Source of the DNA: a virus
IMG/VR virus record: IMGVR_UViG_3300046169_000125
Location: 1 to 60,788 of that record
Strand: one strand, 5' to 3'
Length of the DNA stretch: 60,788 nucleotides
Shown here: positions 1 through 8,275 of the stretch, piece after piece
How the letters are laid out: every line of letters starts with the position of its first letter
Numbering within the stretch: the first letter of the stretch is position 1
The notes under the pieces: generated by a model
Database searches by the model: none
What the model was told of the DNA's origin: nothing
The model's input: only the letters and a program-made list of their open reading frames with translations
Made by a program: the position numbers and the translations under genes

Positions 1-533
1 GAACAGTGAATAGATTTATTGCGAATTGAAAATTCAATCGCTTCGTTGTGGTCTGGCATGTTTAGTTTAAATAATTTATTTATACATTTAATTATAAATC
101 TGTTGTATATATAATAATATTTGTTTATCCATACGTTTACTCCATCGCAATGTATAACCAATGATGATTTGTTTGCGCATTTGAAATAAACCGAGCGAAC
201 AACTCTTTTGGTGTTGATGTTGTATTTGATTGAAAAGTTTAAACCTGTTAGCGATTGATGATTTTCCTGTGAATCATCTGCATTAAAGTATCCCATAAAC
301 GCATAATGAAATAAATCGTTATTGAAGAACCAATGCGAAAAATTGCAATCATAGATATCTTTTTTTGTATATATTTTATAATAAAATTTGATTGATAATA
401 TATCTTCTTCATCAAAATCAAATGCATAACCGTCAAGAGTTTTATATTGCTGTTTTAAATGACTAGAAAAGTCAGCAAATCGCGAGAGATCAGTTGATGC
501 TTTGCGGTGAATCAGGTATTGACGAATGTTCAT
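1..533 (-). CDS. Unrecognised protein, partial (3' end outside window)
   Basis: An open frame starts at the ATG at 533-531 and stays open to the window edge, so at least 177 residues are present and the C-terminus is missing. The N-terminus begins MNIRQYLIHRKAS. The rest is rich in aromatic residues and lysine, with stretches such as SIKFYYKIYTKKD that look like beta strands. No signal peptide or obvious membrane segment is seen. It overlaps the end of the citrate-synthase-like gene by 44 bases, so the two are probably cotranslated in the same minus-strand operon. I do not recognise the family and assign no function. Confidence 0.6.
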   Translation of the reverse strand, partial: MNIRQYLIHRKASTDLSRFADFSSHLKQQYKTLDGYAFDFDEEDILSIKFYYKIYTKKDIYDCNFSHWFFNNDLFHYAFMGYFNADDSQENHQSLTGLNFSIKYNINTKRVVRSVYFKCANKSSLVIHCDGVNVWINKYYYIYNRFIIKCINKLFKLNMPDHNEAIEFSIRNKSIHC

Positions 534-1131
534 TTTTTATATTTTCAAAAGAAGGAACTACTTTATTGAATTTGTTTTTAGTTTTGTTATAAAGTTTAAG
601 CCATCCAAACATTCTACCCATCAATGGAAGGAATAAACAATTGCTTGGGTCAATTCCATTGTCTAACGAAAGGGCTGCGATTGCACACCCAATATTCATT
701 GGTACGGGCATCTGCTCTTGAAGCCTTAAACAAAAATTTGTGTGATTATCTATCAAGTCGGCGAAATTTGTTATAAGGTAAATTACTCTTGCATCTTCTT
801 GCTTGATTGACGGATGTCCAAAGCCGGGAATTTTTATGCCATCATTTTCGCGCACAATATCTATAGGGTTTTTGTGGTAATTGCTTGATATAAATTCCGC
901 AATTTGATTGATTGGAAGATGTTGATCGGTTATACAGTTTAGTCCCGCCGCAAGTGCATGTGGCAAATCGGAACCACAATTTGCTGCAAGAGCAACAACT
1001 GCCGAGCTTGGCGGTTCATTGTCAATCGGAAATTCAACAAATACGCTTGCTAGCGCATCGAATAATCGACGCTGTTGCTTTGTGTATACTTGTTTGTCGA
1101 TTAAATATTCTAATACTTGATCAAAAAACAT
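490..1131 (-). CDS. Citrate-synthase/citryl-CoA-lyase-like protein, short
   Basis: The 213-residue product looks like the C-terminal part of the citrate synthase superfamily. Residues 40-75 (PPSSAVVALAANCGSDLPHA, then LAAGLN) match the helical core before the first active-site histidine. PGFGHP at 102-107 is the family's second histidine signature and is followed by KQEDAR. MNIGCAIAALSLDNG near 144-158 matches the segment that normally carries the catalytic aspartate (NVDGAIAALL), but Gly stands where Asp is expected. The Gly-Gly after the first histidine (H71) is also lost. Family enzymes are usually 260-430 residues, so this is short. It may be a degenerate enzyme or a lyase or condensing enzyme with altered chemistry. 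It overlaps both neighbours in an accessory operon. Confidence 0.65.
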   Translation of the reverse strand: MFFDQVLEYLIDKQVYTKQQRRLFDALASVFVEFPIDNEPPSSAVVALAANCGSDLPHALAAGLNCITDQHLPINQIAEFISSNYHKNPIDIVRENDGIKIPGFGHPSIKQEDARVIYLITNFADLIDNHTNFCLRLQEQMPVPMNIGCAIAALSLDNGIDPSNCLFLPLMGRMFGWLKLYNKTKNKFNKVVPSFENIKNEHSSIPDSPQSIN

Positions 1132-1627
1132 CTATTTTTCCCTTAAATTTAAATGATATTAAATCTGCGTCACAGTTTAATTGTTTAGCGACCTTTTGAG
1201 CGTTTAGCAGTGAGGCGTTGTTTGTTGTGTATATTTCAAACATACAACTATCAAAGCCTCTTAATTTTAATTCTTTAACTAAAGACAATCTTAAGCGACT
1301 TCCGATTCCAAACTTTCTAAAATCTGGGTGAACTATGGTAACAATACCGTGCGCTATTTTGCTTTTTGTGTCATAAATTTTATGTATTTGCGTAGAACAA
1401 CAAGAAAATCCTACGCAAGTTTCATTGAGAATACATGCGAAGGATGGGTCGTCATTAAATATTGTTTGAAACACTTCATGTTTGTAAAAGCTTAGAACAT
1501 TTTTTTCTGTATTTTTTAATGAACATAACCCGTGTATTTCTTCGTTGTTTGATATTGAATGTCTGATTATTTCGAGCACATCTTCTTCGTGATCATGAGA
1601 TAATGGCACTATCTGGGCTTTGTCCAT
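1121..1627 (-). CDS. GNAT family N-acetyltransferase
   Basis: The 168-residue protein has the GNAT layout. Motif A lies at residues 99-110 (VHPDFRKFGIGS), including the R-x-x-G-x-G type acetyl-CoA pyrophosphate loop, followed by a long helix. A motif-B-like segment NNASLLNAQK lies at 136-145. The N-terminal half is mixed alpha/beta, as expected. The family transfers an acetyl group from acetyl-CoA to an amine; the substrate cannot be read here. The start overlaps nothing upstream, and the gene runs 11 bases into the citrate-synthase-like gene. Next to a second protein of possible acyl-CoA chemistry, it may belong to a small modification pathway. Confidence 0.85.
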   Translation of the reverse strand: MDKAQIVPLSHDHEEDVLEIIRHSISNNEEIHGLCSLKNTEKNVLSFYKHEVFQTIFNDDPSFACILNETCVGFSCCSTQIHKIYDTKSKIAHGIVTIVHPDFRKFGIGSRLRLSLVKELKLRGFDSCMFEIYTTNNASLLNAQKVAKQLNCDADLISFKFKGKIDVF

Positions 1628-1651
1628 AAATGATGTTATATTTAAGAGGCT

Positions 1652-1777
1652 TTATTTTCCATAAAATTCATTATCTTTCTTTTTTTGAAAAGAAAAGATG
1701 ATTGCAGCTAATAATCCAAAAGCCAAAAAGTCACCTGTAAAAAATTCAAAATATGAAGACGCGATAATTTGTATCAT
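1652..1777 (-). CDS. 41-residue membrane peptide
   Basis: A short frame starts with ATG at 1777, sharing ATGA with the stop codon of the deoxyribosyltransferase-like gene. It ends with TAA at 1654-1652. The product begins MIQIIASSYFEFF and has one hydrophobic span around residues 14-31 (GDFLAFGLLAAIIFSF), followed by a lysine-rich tail QKKKDNEFYGK. This is a typical single-pass peptide with a positively charged cytoplasmic end. The ATGA coupling and the otherwise unexplained gap support it as a real gene. The function is unknown; a small holin or a membrane-targeting peptide are possibilities only. Confidence 0.55.
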   Translation of the reverse strand: MIQIIASSYFEFFTGDFLAFGLLAAIIFSFQKKKDNEFYGK

Positions 1778-2313
1778 CTATATTCTTTTCTTAACAAGCG
1801 CCAGCGATCTGAATCAATAGACTTGTTTCCATCATCAATGGCATACAACATTTGGATAATTTCGTCAACATTATTATAAATGTATTTATGAGGAAACATA
1901 CCAAGCATCCATAGCGGAGTCTTTGCTTTGCCACCTTCCATACTTACGAATACAGGTTTTTTTTCTCGAACCGCTGTGACAATTTCTTCAGCACTGCCCC
2001 AGCTTGCTACTTCAGGCACAAGATGCGCAATAATAAAATCACTACGATCTACCAAATTTAAATCGTATGCACGCACGGTTTTCATTCGCTCGGTTACTCG
2101 ATCATATTGCTTGGTACTCATCCAAGTTTCCATTTCTTGGCGACTAGCTTCGTCCTCTTCTACATCTTTAATGAAAGGTTTCTTATATGGATCAAAGCAT
2201 GTAATACTTAATGGTTTAAGTTCTTCTGCTACATGATCTCTCCAGTTACGACCGCTCACATACTGCATGTGACCCACTAAATAACATTTAGTTCTGTACA
2301 ATAGATTTTTCAT
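1774..2313 (-). CDS. Nucleoside 2-deoxyribosyltransferase-like protein
   Basis: The 179-residue protein carries the family pattern: an N-terminal strand with Gly (YLVGHMQYVSG), DPYK at 41-44, RAYDLNLVDRSDFIIAHL at 81-98, and SWGSAEEI at 104-111, where a glutamate is the usual catalytic nucleophile. A further strand KPVFV follows. Enzymes of this family cleave or transfer the deoxyribosyl group of nucleosides or nucleotides, and phages often carry them for nucleotide salvage. Here it leads a minus-strand operon and is preceded by the motif TGTGTTATA eight bases before the ATG. Length is normal for the family. Confidence 0.75.
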   Translation of the reverse strand: MKNLLYRTKCYLVGHMQYVSGRNWRDHVAEELKPLSITCFDPYKKPFIKDVEEDEASRQEMETWMSTKQYDRVTERMKTVRAYDLNLVDRSDFIIAHLVPEVASWGSAEEIVTAVREKKPVFVSMEGGKAKTPLWMLGMFPHKYIYNNVDEIIQMLYAIDDGNKSIDSDRWRLLRKEYR

Positions 2314-2321
2314 GCTTCAAC

Positions 2322-2330
2322 TATAACACA
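2322..2330 (-). promoter_or_regulatory. Late-type promoter motif TGTGTTATA
   Basis: On the minus strand, TGTGTTATA lies 8 bases before the ATG at 2313. It matches the nonamer (A/T)GTGTAATA seen before other operon-leading genes in this window, with two differences. Confidence 0.4.
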
Positions 2331-2351
2331 TAGCTGAAGGTATGTCAAGTA

Positions 2352-3374
2352 TTATCTTGTTGCGTGAATGTGAAGTTTTGCGTCTTCTGGGAGATCTGCC
2401 ACAAATGAAACTTTAAAAGATGAAGTTGTTGATTCGCTAATTAAATAAGAAACAATAAAGTTTTCACTTTCTAAACTTGTTGACAGTATAGGTGGAGCAA
2501 CAAATGCTTCTGGGTATGTTATTTCAAATGAAGACTGTCCTGATGCAAGATCTTCAACTAAGGATATTGTTTTTGTTTGTCTAAAAGACGCTCCTCCTGT
2601 TGGTTTTGCGAGAGTGTGAATCTTGTACGAATCATTAGGTATATTACTTGCAAAATTAACTGTATAATTCTGATTTGTTACATTCGTAATAAGGTATGGC
2701 ACGGCTACAGATCCAGATCCCTGAAGGTCCAGAGTTACAGATGGGGGGCTCTCGAAAGTTTTTGGAAAATCTATATTATACTGAGAGATTCCTGAAACTA
2801 ATGAAAGGGTGAAATTGACAGACTCTTCTGGATAAGAAGATATTTTTACAAACCCACCTGCATCATCTGATACATATAAATTATTAAAATATCCATCTCC
2901 ATTTACCGTAAGAGCTCCCGATGAAGATGTTGTGTTTATCGACAGCGACCCAGTACTGTCAATATTCATGGTTTGGCCGCTGACATCTATATTGATTGAA
3001 TCATTTGCTGCGAAATTAATTTTACCCGACTCGAATTGAATATAAGTATCTAAATCATCTTTGTGATAAATATAATCTTCCACAGTATAAGAATCCACCC
3101 CCAAACCTCCACCAAAAGAACACTCATCAATGAAAGTTTTTGAACCTCTAATTTCTTGGTCTCCACTTAACAAAACTGATGTGTCAAGTATTGATTTTTT
3201 TAAATTTTTAAATTTTATTTTTTCATTACTTGCTCCTGAAGATGCCACCATAAAAAGAACGTCGTCATCTTGATTGCCAATATTTGGGTCAAATCCAGAA
3301 GGAATGAAGGATGAATCAAAAGAAAACAAGCTCGTTGCTTCGTCTAAGTTTGAGATTCTATTATTTGTTGCCAT
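2352..3374 (-). CDS. Fibre-like virion protein with two beta-sandwich repeats
   Basis: The likely start is the ATG at 3374 (MATNNRISNLDE, 340 residues), one base after the upstream stop; a longer frame to 3434 would overlap the upstream gene by about 60 bases. Residues 1-90 form an attachment-like domain also found in the next gene (ISNL..., then DDDVLFMVASSGASNEKIKFKNLKKS, SGDQEIRGSKTF). The middle is rich in Ser, Asn and Gly strands. The C-terminus has two copies of a roughly 70-residue beta-sandwich (FPKTFESPPSVTLDL and YPEAFVAPPILSTSL), each ending in a strand such as YKIHTLA or AKLHIHA. This resembles H-type lectin or fibre-tip folds. Probably a tail or neck fibre that binds a surface ligand. 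Confidence 0.6.
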   Translation of the reverse strand: MATNNRISNLDEATSLFSFDSSFIPSGFDPNIGNQDDDVLFMVASSGASNEKIKFKNLKKSILDTSVLLSGDQEIRGSKTFIDECSFGGGLGVDSYTVEDYIYHKDDLDTYIQFESGKINFAANDSINIDVSGQTMNIDSTGSLSINTTSSSGALTVNGDGYFNNLYVSDDAGGFVKISSYPEESVNFTLSLVSGISQYNIDFPKTFESPPSVTLDLQGSGSVAVPYLITNVTNQNYTVNFASNIPNDSYKIHTLAKPTGGASFRQTKTISLVEDLASGQSSFEITYPEAFVAPPILSTSLESENFIVSYLISESTTSSFKVSFVADLPEDAKLHIHATR

Positions 3375-3375
3375 T

Positions 3376-4443
3376 TTAATTGCTTTCTTGAGATAAAGTA
3401 TGTATTGTATAATTTTGATCCACTTGTGATTCAAAACGAATAGTATATGAATTATTATTTACACTAGATATGGCGTGCGCAACAATGTTATTTGAGCTCT
3501 CCACTGAGGCGTGTACAGAAGGAGTGGATGAATATACAAAAGGAAAGTTGATTGTATGGGTTAAAGATTGAGCGGATAGCTGTGTGTGAAAACGTTGTAT
3601 TGTTCGAGCATCAGACACGCTACTTTCGCTTGAGTCAGGAAGAATAGAGGGGCTAAATGCTGACACATGCAAAGAGTAATCATTTTCTGTAATTGCTGAA
3701 TCGAATTTAATTTGAAAGCTATAGGTGTTAACATTCAATAAGATAAACGGCACATATGCTTGAGAATTTTCGCGAAATAAGTTTGCAGTTATAATTGGTT
3801 TATATTTAAAAGTTTTCGGAAGATATACTGTGGCAAGCGCTGTTCCCGCCTCTATTTTATGATCAAAACATACCGTTTCATCCTCTAGGTCTTCAAGTGG
3901 TAACTTGTTATAATTGCCTTTTATATTTTTTACATAAGTATTATTTATGTATGCGTCACCATTAATATTTAATGCTCCTTTATTTGTGTCTGTGTTGATG
4001 TTGAGACATCCACTGTTTGAAAAGTATACGTTTTTATTTTGATCAGAATAAAATGAAACTTCTTTGTCTGAATTTAAAAATAGTTTACCTTCTTCAAATC
4101 TTGCCGAACAAGATCCATCTGATTCATCATTGATATATTCATCGATGTATAGGTTTTGATAGGAGACTGCGTCTTGCGTTTTTAAGAAACATAGATCCAT
4201 GAAAACTTTTGATCCAGATATCTCTTGCTCACCTTCAGTTAATAATGAATTATCTATATTTGATTTTTTTAAATTTTCAAAAGATATTTTTTGATTAGAC
4301 GCATTCTCTATTGCAGTCAAAAATAAAATATCGTCATGATCTGAGCCAAGTGTGGAATTATTAGACGCAGATACCGCCTCTTTAATGCAGTCGGAGAATA
4401 ATCCCGAAGTTTCTTGCAGTTCTGATATTTTTTGATTCGGCAT
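3376..4443 (-). CDS. Fibre-like virion protein, paralogue of its neighbour
   Basis: Starting at the ATG at 4443 (MPNQKISELQET, 355 residues; an in-frame TTG lies three codons earlier), this protein parallels the next gene along its length. It has an N-terminal attachment-like domain (KISEL, DDILFLTAIENASNQKISFENLKKS, EGEQEISGSKVF), a variable middle, and two beta-sandwich units (LPKTFKYKPIITANL and FPFVYSSTPSVHASV). The pair probably arose by tandem duplication. No Shine-Dalgarno sequence precedes the ATG, but an exact AGTGTAATA motif lies 13 bases upstream on the same strand. Probably a structural fibre of the virion. Confidence 0.6.
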   Translation of the reverse strand: MPNQKISELQETSGLFSDCIKEAVSASNNSTLGSDHDDILFLTAIENASNQKISFENLKKSNIDNSLLTEGEQEISGSKVFMDLCFLKTQDAVSYQNLYIDEYINDESDGSCSARFEEGKLFLNSDKEVSFYSDQNKNVYFSNSGCLNINTDTNKGALNINGDAYINNTYVKNIKGNYNKLPLEDLEDETVCFDHKIEAGTALATVYLPKTFKYKPIITANLFRENSQAYVPFILLNVNTYSFQIKFDSAITENDYSLHVSAFSPSILPDSSESSVSDARTIQRFHTQLSAQSLTHTINFPFVYSSTPSVHASVESSNNIVAHAISSVNNNSYTIRFESQVDQNYTIHTLSQESN

Positions 4444-4456
4444 AACGAGCAATGTT

Positions 4457-4487
4457 TATTACACTAAACAGTATAAATAGTGTAATA
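4457..4487. promoter_or_regulatory. Divergent late promoter pair (inverted AGTGTAATA)
   Basis: TATTACACT at 4457-4465 and AGTGTAATA at 4479-4487 form a perfect 9-base inverted repeat with a 13-base spacer. Each arm is the exact window-wide promoter-like nonamer, pointing to the genes at 4443 (minus) and 4494 (plus). TATAAATA at 4472-4479, identical to the T4 late promoter core, overlaps the plus-strand arm. Confidence 0.6.
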
Positions 4488-4493
4488 TGATTC

Positions 4494-5978
4494 GTGGCAC
4501 AAGGAACAATTACTCGTTTAACTTACGAAAGGCTTGGTATTTTACTAACCGATGCACCTGCGTACAAAGAGAGCGGAACTAAATATAGTGATTTAATACG
4601 TATACAAAGCATGGATTATAGCTTCTCTCATGAAGCTGCAGACATAAAGGCTGTTGGTAGTGATAAACTTGTTACGAGGAGCGGGCAAAGTCCAATTATT
4701 AGAGCCCCCTCCGTTGACTGCAATATAGAGTATTTATTTTCAGAAGGTCAAAATGAAATTGCCGCAGGTCTTCATATGGGTAGGAATGATAGTGTCATTA
4801 AAAATTATGTACAAACATCTTCTACTGATGATATTAATATACTTGTTGTTGCTTCTGATGAAGATAGCCATAAAGATCTTTCTTTCTTAAATAGTGAGTC
4901 TGATTTTGAAGATTATAATGTTATTGGTATTGGTAATGCATTTTTAATTAATTATGCATATAATGCTTCGGTCGGTTCATTACCAACCAGTTCTTTAAGT
5001 TTTGCTGCGAGCAACATGAAGTATGACGCATACTCTGCAAGCAGTCGACCAACTTTACCCGCTGTAAAGCTTGGCGTGAACAACATTAACTCTACTGAGG
5101 AGGTTCATTTAGATGTATCAAAAATAAAAGACCATAGCCACGATCGAGAAAATCAAGGTTATGTATTTGATCAACATTTTAATCCAGAAGTGTCTGCGAT
5201 AAAGCCTGGTGACATAAAAATAACGATGACAAAACAAAGCGGAGGAAGGGGGGGTGCAATTCTTGATTCTTTGTCTGCAGCAGTTCAAGACATATCTATT
5301 GATCTGCCTATACCTCGCCAAGATATTTATGGAATGGGTAGTAATTATGTTTTTAATAGAAAATTAAAGCTTCCAATAATTGGCTCGCTATCTGTAGGCA
5401 TGGTTCTTAGGGGATATGCTCAAGATCAGGTTGACTCGTTTTTAACTCAAACGGATGTATATAATATACTCGTTGAACATACCACGCCAAAAAGAGTTGT
5501 TGGTAATCAAGGGGAAACTTTGGTTGAGAATCTTTATTATTATATTGCTGTTGAAAATAATGACTGGAGGAGAGTTTTAATGGAGTCGTTTACTCATTCC
5601 ATCTCTGGAAGTGTTGGAGACACTGCTTTTAGTAATGACGGTAACTTTTATTATGTTTGTATAAACGGTTTTACTTGGGGAAGAATAAATTTAACAAATT
5701 CAAGTGAGTCGTTTTCTGGTAATATTGCTTATTCTTATAATTTTATATACGTTCTGGATGGAACTACTTGGAAAAAATTCTCCGTCAATACAATTGACTT
5801 TGATTCTATTGGCTCAGGAACCGCATTAAATATTTCTTCGGGTATAGCTTTTGAAGTCAATAGAGCTCAATTAAAAAATCAGTCGTACAGTCATGCGATT
5901 GGATCTAATGTTCAAGTAGATAGCGCTATGACTTTTGATGTTACTAAAACCGACGGACTGAGGTTGTATTTTAAATAA
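4494..5978 (+). CDS. Tail-tube-like protein with an inserted repeat region
   Basis: The 494-residue protein starts at GTG (MAQGTITRLTYERLG), six bases after AGTGTAATA and with no Shine-Dalgarno sequence. It is a paralogue of the convergent gene at 6041-7360. Shared landmarks are IQSMDYSFSHEAADIKAVG, IGNAFLINYAYNASVGSLPT, LPAVKLG, IKPGDIKITM, and the segment VQDISIDLPIPRQDIYGMG. Compared with the paralogue it has an insertion near residues 340-435 with three short repeats, each ending in a Trp hairpin: LYYYIAVENNDWRRV, NFYYVCINGFTWGRI and NFIYVLDGTTWKKF. Probably a second, less abundant tube or distal-tail protein; it could instead decorate the tube surface. Confidence 0.55.
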   Translation: MAQGTITRLTYERLGILLTDAPAYKESGTKYSDLIRIQSMDYSFSHEAADIKAVGSDKLVTRSGQSPIIRAPSVDCNIEYLFSEGQNEIAAGLHMGRNDSVIKNYVQTSSTDDINILVVASDEDSHKDLSFLNSESDFEDYNVIGIGNAFLINYAYNASVGSLPTSSLSFAASNMKYDAYSASSRPTLPAVKLGVNNINSTEEVHLDVSKIKDHSHDRENQGYVFDQHFNPEVSAIKPGDIKITMTKQSGGRGGAILDSLSAAVQDISIDLPIPRQDIYGMGSNYVFNRKLKLPIIGSLSVGMVLRGYAQDQVDSFLTQTDVYNILVEHTTPKRVVGNQGETLVENLYYYIAVENNDWRRVLMESFTHSISGSVGDTAFSNDGNFYYVCINGFTWGRINLTNSSESFSGNIAYSYNFIYVLDGTTWKKFSVNTIDFDSIGSGTALNISSGIAFEVNRAQLKNQSYSHAIGSNVQVDSAMTFDVTKTDGLRLYFK

Positions 5979-5979
5979 T

Positions 5980-6017
5980 AAAAAACCCCCGACCGAATTA
6001 ACAGTCGAGGGTTTTTT
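5980..6017. terminator. Bidirectional intrinsic terminator
   Basis: Between two convergent genes lies a stem of AAAAAACCCCCGAC (5980-5993) and GTCGAGGGTTTTTT (6004-6017) with a 10-base loop and one mismatch. The A-tract and T-tract flank the stem, so it can end transcripts from both directions. Confidence 0.85.
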
Positions 6018-6040
6018 AAGAACAAGCTGTTATATTATAA

Positions 6041-7360
6041 TTATGCGAAATACTGGTGAATGCCAGTTGCGTTTCTTGATCCTGAAATAAAGATTCCGTT
6101 AGATTGATCTTCTGGACCTCCGACTTGAGCTGTAAACGTAAGATCTACGCTTTTATTATCTCCAATTGAAGAGCTGAACGATTCTCCTTCGAGTCGAGCT
6201 CCTTTCACTGTATACTGCATTGCGATTGGACCATTTCCGCTTTGAGTGGGCTCTCTCATTGTAAAAACAAGATCGTGTTCCTCTTGATCAAATAGCATGT
6301 CTGCAACGTTTCCTTCTTTGAGGTCAGAAAGAATTGCGTTTACTGACACAGATATATTTACTGGAAAATCTGTTACTTTTGCGTATCCATATGGATTTCC
6401 AAGACGATTAATGTTACTGCGGCTTATTGGCAAATCAATGCTAAAGCTTTGAACATGAGCAGATCCAGAACCTTCATAATCATCTGTAGGGTCAGCAGAA
6501 GGTAAAAGTTCGAATTCACCTGCGCGTCCTCCAGCTCCAAGCTTTAAGGATATATCTCCTGGGCGCAAGCATGAAATTCCCTCATCTCCAAAACCTTCAT
6601 TATTTCCTGTCCAGACGTCATCTGTACTTCCCCAGATTCCATCATTACCAATTAAAGCCTCTCCTTTTCCGCTAACGGCATCTGGAAGAGAGAACTCAAC
6701 ACCTTCTACCTCATAACCGTGCGTTGTGTTGATAGAGGGAAGTGTTTTGTTTTCAGTTCCGTTGTAACTACGAAGATTTAAACCGTCAATCGTTACACTT
6801 GCTGTTGGCATTCCTCCTACAGCCGCCTCGATCGAGTAATTAGATACAAATCCATTACCAAGCGCAATAACGCTTTTTGAGGCGTCAGCACTGGCATTGT
6901 TTACTGCATCTGTACCTTCTGGCGTTGTTAAAATGAAAAAGTTTTTACCGCCTGGGTTTTCAGCAGAATTTGATTTGCCAAGAAGTATTTCGTCTGCTAG
7001 GGATGAAGTTTCACCACCAACATCAAAACCTAAAAGGCGCTCATTAATTCCATTCGTTAAGTAGTAAGAAAAATCTAGCGTTACTGTGGGCGGTTCAATT
7101 GATACACTATCAATACGAGCGAGTTGGCCAAATTGATTTACATCTTGACGATTAACGCTAAAACTATAGTTTGCGCTTTGCACTCGACGAAGCTGCATAA
7201 TTCCTGTTTTAACATCTCCTCCTGCAGCTGTAGCGGCGGTTTGTGCGGTGCCTTGCGTTGCAAAACCTGTTCCGTTTACTGTGAAGTGATGACCTGTGGC
7301 GTCTACTGTACCAGCGTATAATGCCTCACTTTGATAAATTACTCTTGCTCTATTTGCCAT
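6041..7360 (-). CDS. Putative major tail tube protein
   Basis: The 439-residue protein begins MANRARVIYQSEALYAG. It shows an alternating beta pattern typical of siphophage tube proteins: QSANYSFSVNRQDVNQFGQLARID, LDFSYYLTNGINERLLGF, ALGNGFVSNYSIEAAVGGMP, LRPGDISLKLG, and HVQSFSIDLPISRSNINRLG. Its place between neck-type genes (7425-9359) and the tape measure region favours the major tube subunit. The opposite-strand gene at 4494 and the two genes after the tape measure share the GNGFVSNY...VGGMP motif. The 5' leader of about 30 bases has no clear Shine-Dalgarno sequence; ATGTAATTA at 7395-7403 is a possible promoter. Confidence 0.6.
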   Translation of the reverse strand: MANRARVIYQSEALYAGTVDATGHHFTVNGTGFATQGTAQTAATAAGGDVKTGIMQLRRVQSANYSFSVNRQDVNQFGQLARIDSVSIEPPTVTLDFSYYLTNGINERLLGFDVGGETSSLADEILLGKSNSAENPGGKNFFILTTPEGTDAVNNASADASKSVIALGNGFVSNYSIEAAVGGMPTASVTIDGLNLRSYNGTENKTLPSINTTHGYEVEGVEFSLPDAVSGKGEALIGNDGIWGSTDDVWTGNNEGFGDEGISCLRPGDISLKLGAGGRAGEFELLPSADPTDDYEGSGSAHVQSFSIDLPISRSNINRLGNPYGYAKVTDFPVNISVSVNAILSDLKEGNVADMLFDQEEHDLVFTMREPTQSGNGPIAMQYTVKGARLEGESFSSSIGDNKSVDLTFTAQVGGPEDQSNGIFISGSRNATGIHQYFA

Positions 7361-7424
7361 GATATGTATAAAATTGAAGTTAAATTTCTGCTGTTAATTA
7401 CATTTTTTAAGTATTAAAGGGAAA

Positions 7425-8273
7425 TTATGATCTAGGAAATCTTAAGTTTGTGATTTCAAAGTCAACGAATCCCACAAAAAGAGATGGATCAATATTTTTA
7501 CTAACGCGGTCACTAAGCTTGGAGCAGCGCACATCTTCCACATGAAAAAGATCACGCCCTTTACTGTGAATTAATGTCATATAGTTGAATCCTGTTGTGT
7601 CTCCGTATTCAGTTAATGGATAATCTGAAAAGTCTACTTTTTGAAATACTTCATTCTTTGAGTCGGCAAAAACCGACATTGCTCCATCAAGTTGATAGGT
7701 GTTTTCAGCGAAAACTACGCAACGAATGTTAGTGCTAGTTTTATCTTCTCCGCCAAATGCAAATGGCTCGTTTTCAACCAATTCAGGGTTTACGAAAATT
7801 GCAGGAACAACTTGTTTGTGAGGCGCAATTCCTGAAAGTTCTTGCTTGAACCTCCCATTAGAATCGAATTTGCTCTCCACAATGAGCTGCTCTTCAGTTT
7901 GGTTTGTAATGTACCAATTAAACTCTTTCACAGAATATGCGCCGCTTAGGGCGCTATTATTCGCACCAAAAGATGCATCAAGTATCACTCGACCATCATC
8001 AAAATCAATAATTAATCCGTCCTCTCCACGATCAATAAATGAACCATTATTATATATTCCACTTGGAATCTGTGCTCCATCAATACTTTCATCGAATACC
8101 CATTGCTTGTGTGGACTACTATAAGTTACAAACCCCGAACCAAGTTGGTCATCAACTCCCATTGGGTAAAGTGGGGATACGTAATTTTGGAAAGCTTCTG
8201 CCTTATCCACGACGAAATTGTCGGCCCAGAGCATAAAACTTGTTGTTAATTCATGTTGAAATTGCGGTTTCAT
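7425..8273 (-). CDS. Unrecognised structural protein, neck or tail-completion candidate
   Basis: The 282-residue protein starts at the ATG at 8273, two bases after the stop of the preceding gene. It begins MKPQFQHELTTSFMLWADNFV. It is mostly predicted beta, with no membrane segment, and ends FVGFVDFEITNLRFPRS. Its position between two neck-like genes and the tube gene is where tail-terminator and connector proteins usually lie. I see no diagnostic family motif. It is transcribed with the genes at 8276-9359. Confidence 0.4.
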   Translation of the reverse strand: MKPQFQHELTTSFMLWADNFVVDKAEAFQNYVSPLYPMGVDDQLGSGFVTYSSPHKQWVFDESIDGAQIPSGIYNNGSFIDRGEDGLIIDFDDGRVILDASFGANNSALSGAYSVKEFNWYITNQTEEQLIVESKFDSNGRFKQELSGIAPHKQVVPAIFVNPELVENEPFAFGGEDKTSTNIRCVVFAENTYQLDGAMSVFADSKNEVFQKVDFSDYPLTEYGDTTGFNYMTLIHSKGRDLFHVEDVRCSKLSDRVSKNIDPSLFVGFVDFEITNLRFPRS

Positions 8274-8275
8274 TT

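Noticed and set aside
248-436. A 62-codon minus-strand frame near the left edge
   Set aside because: It overlaps the larger open frame that runs from 533 off the window edge, which has better coding character.
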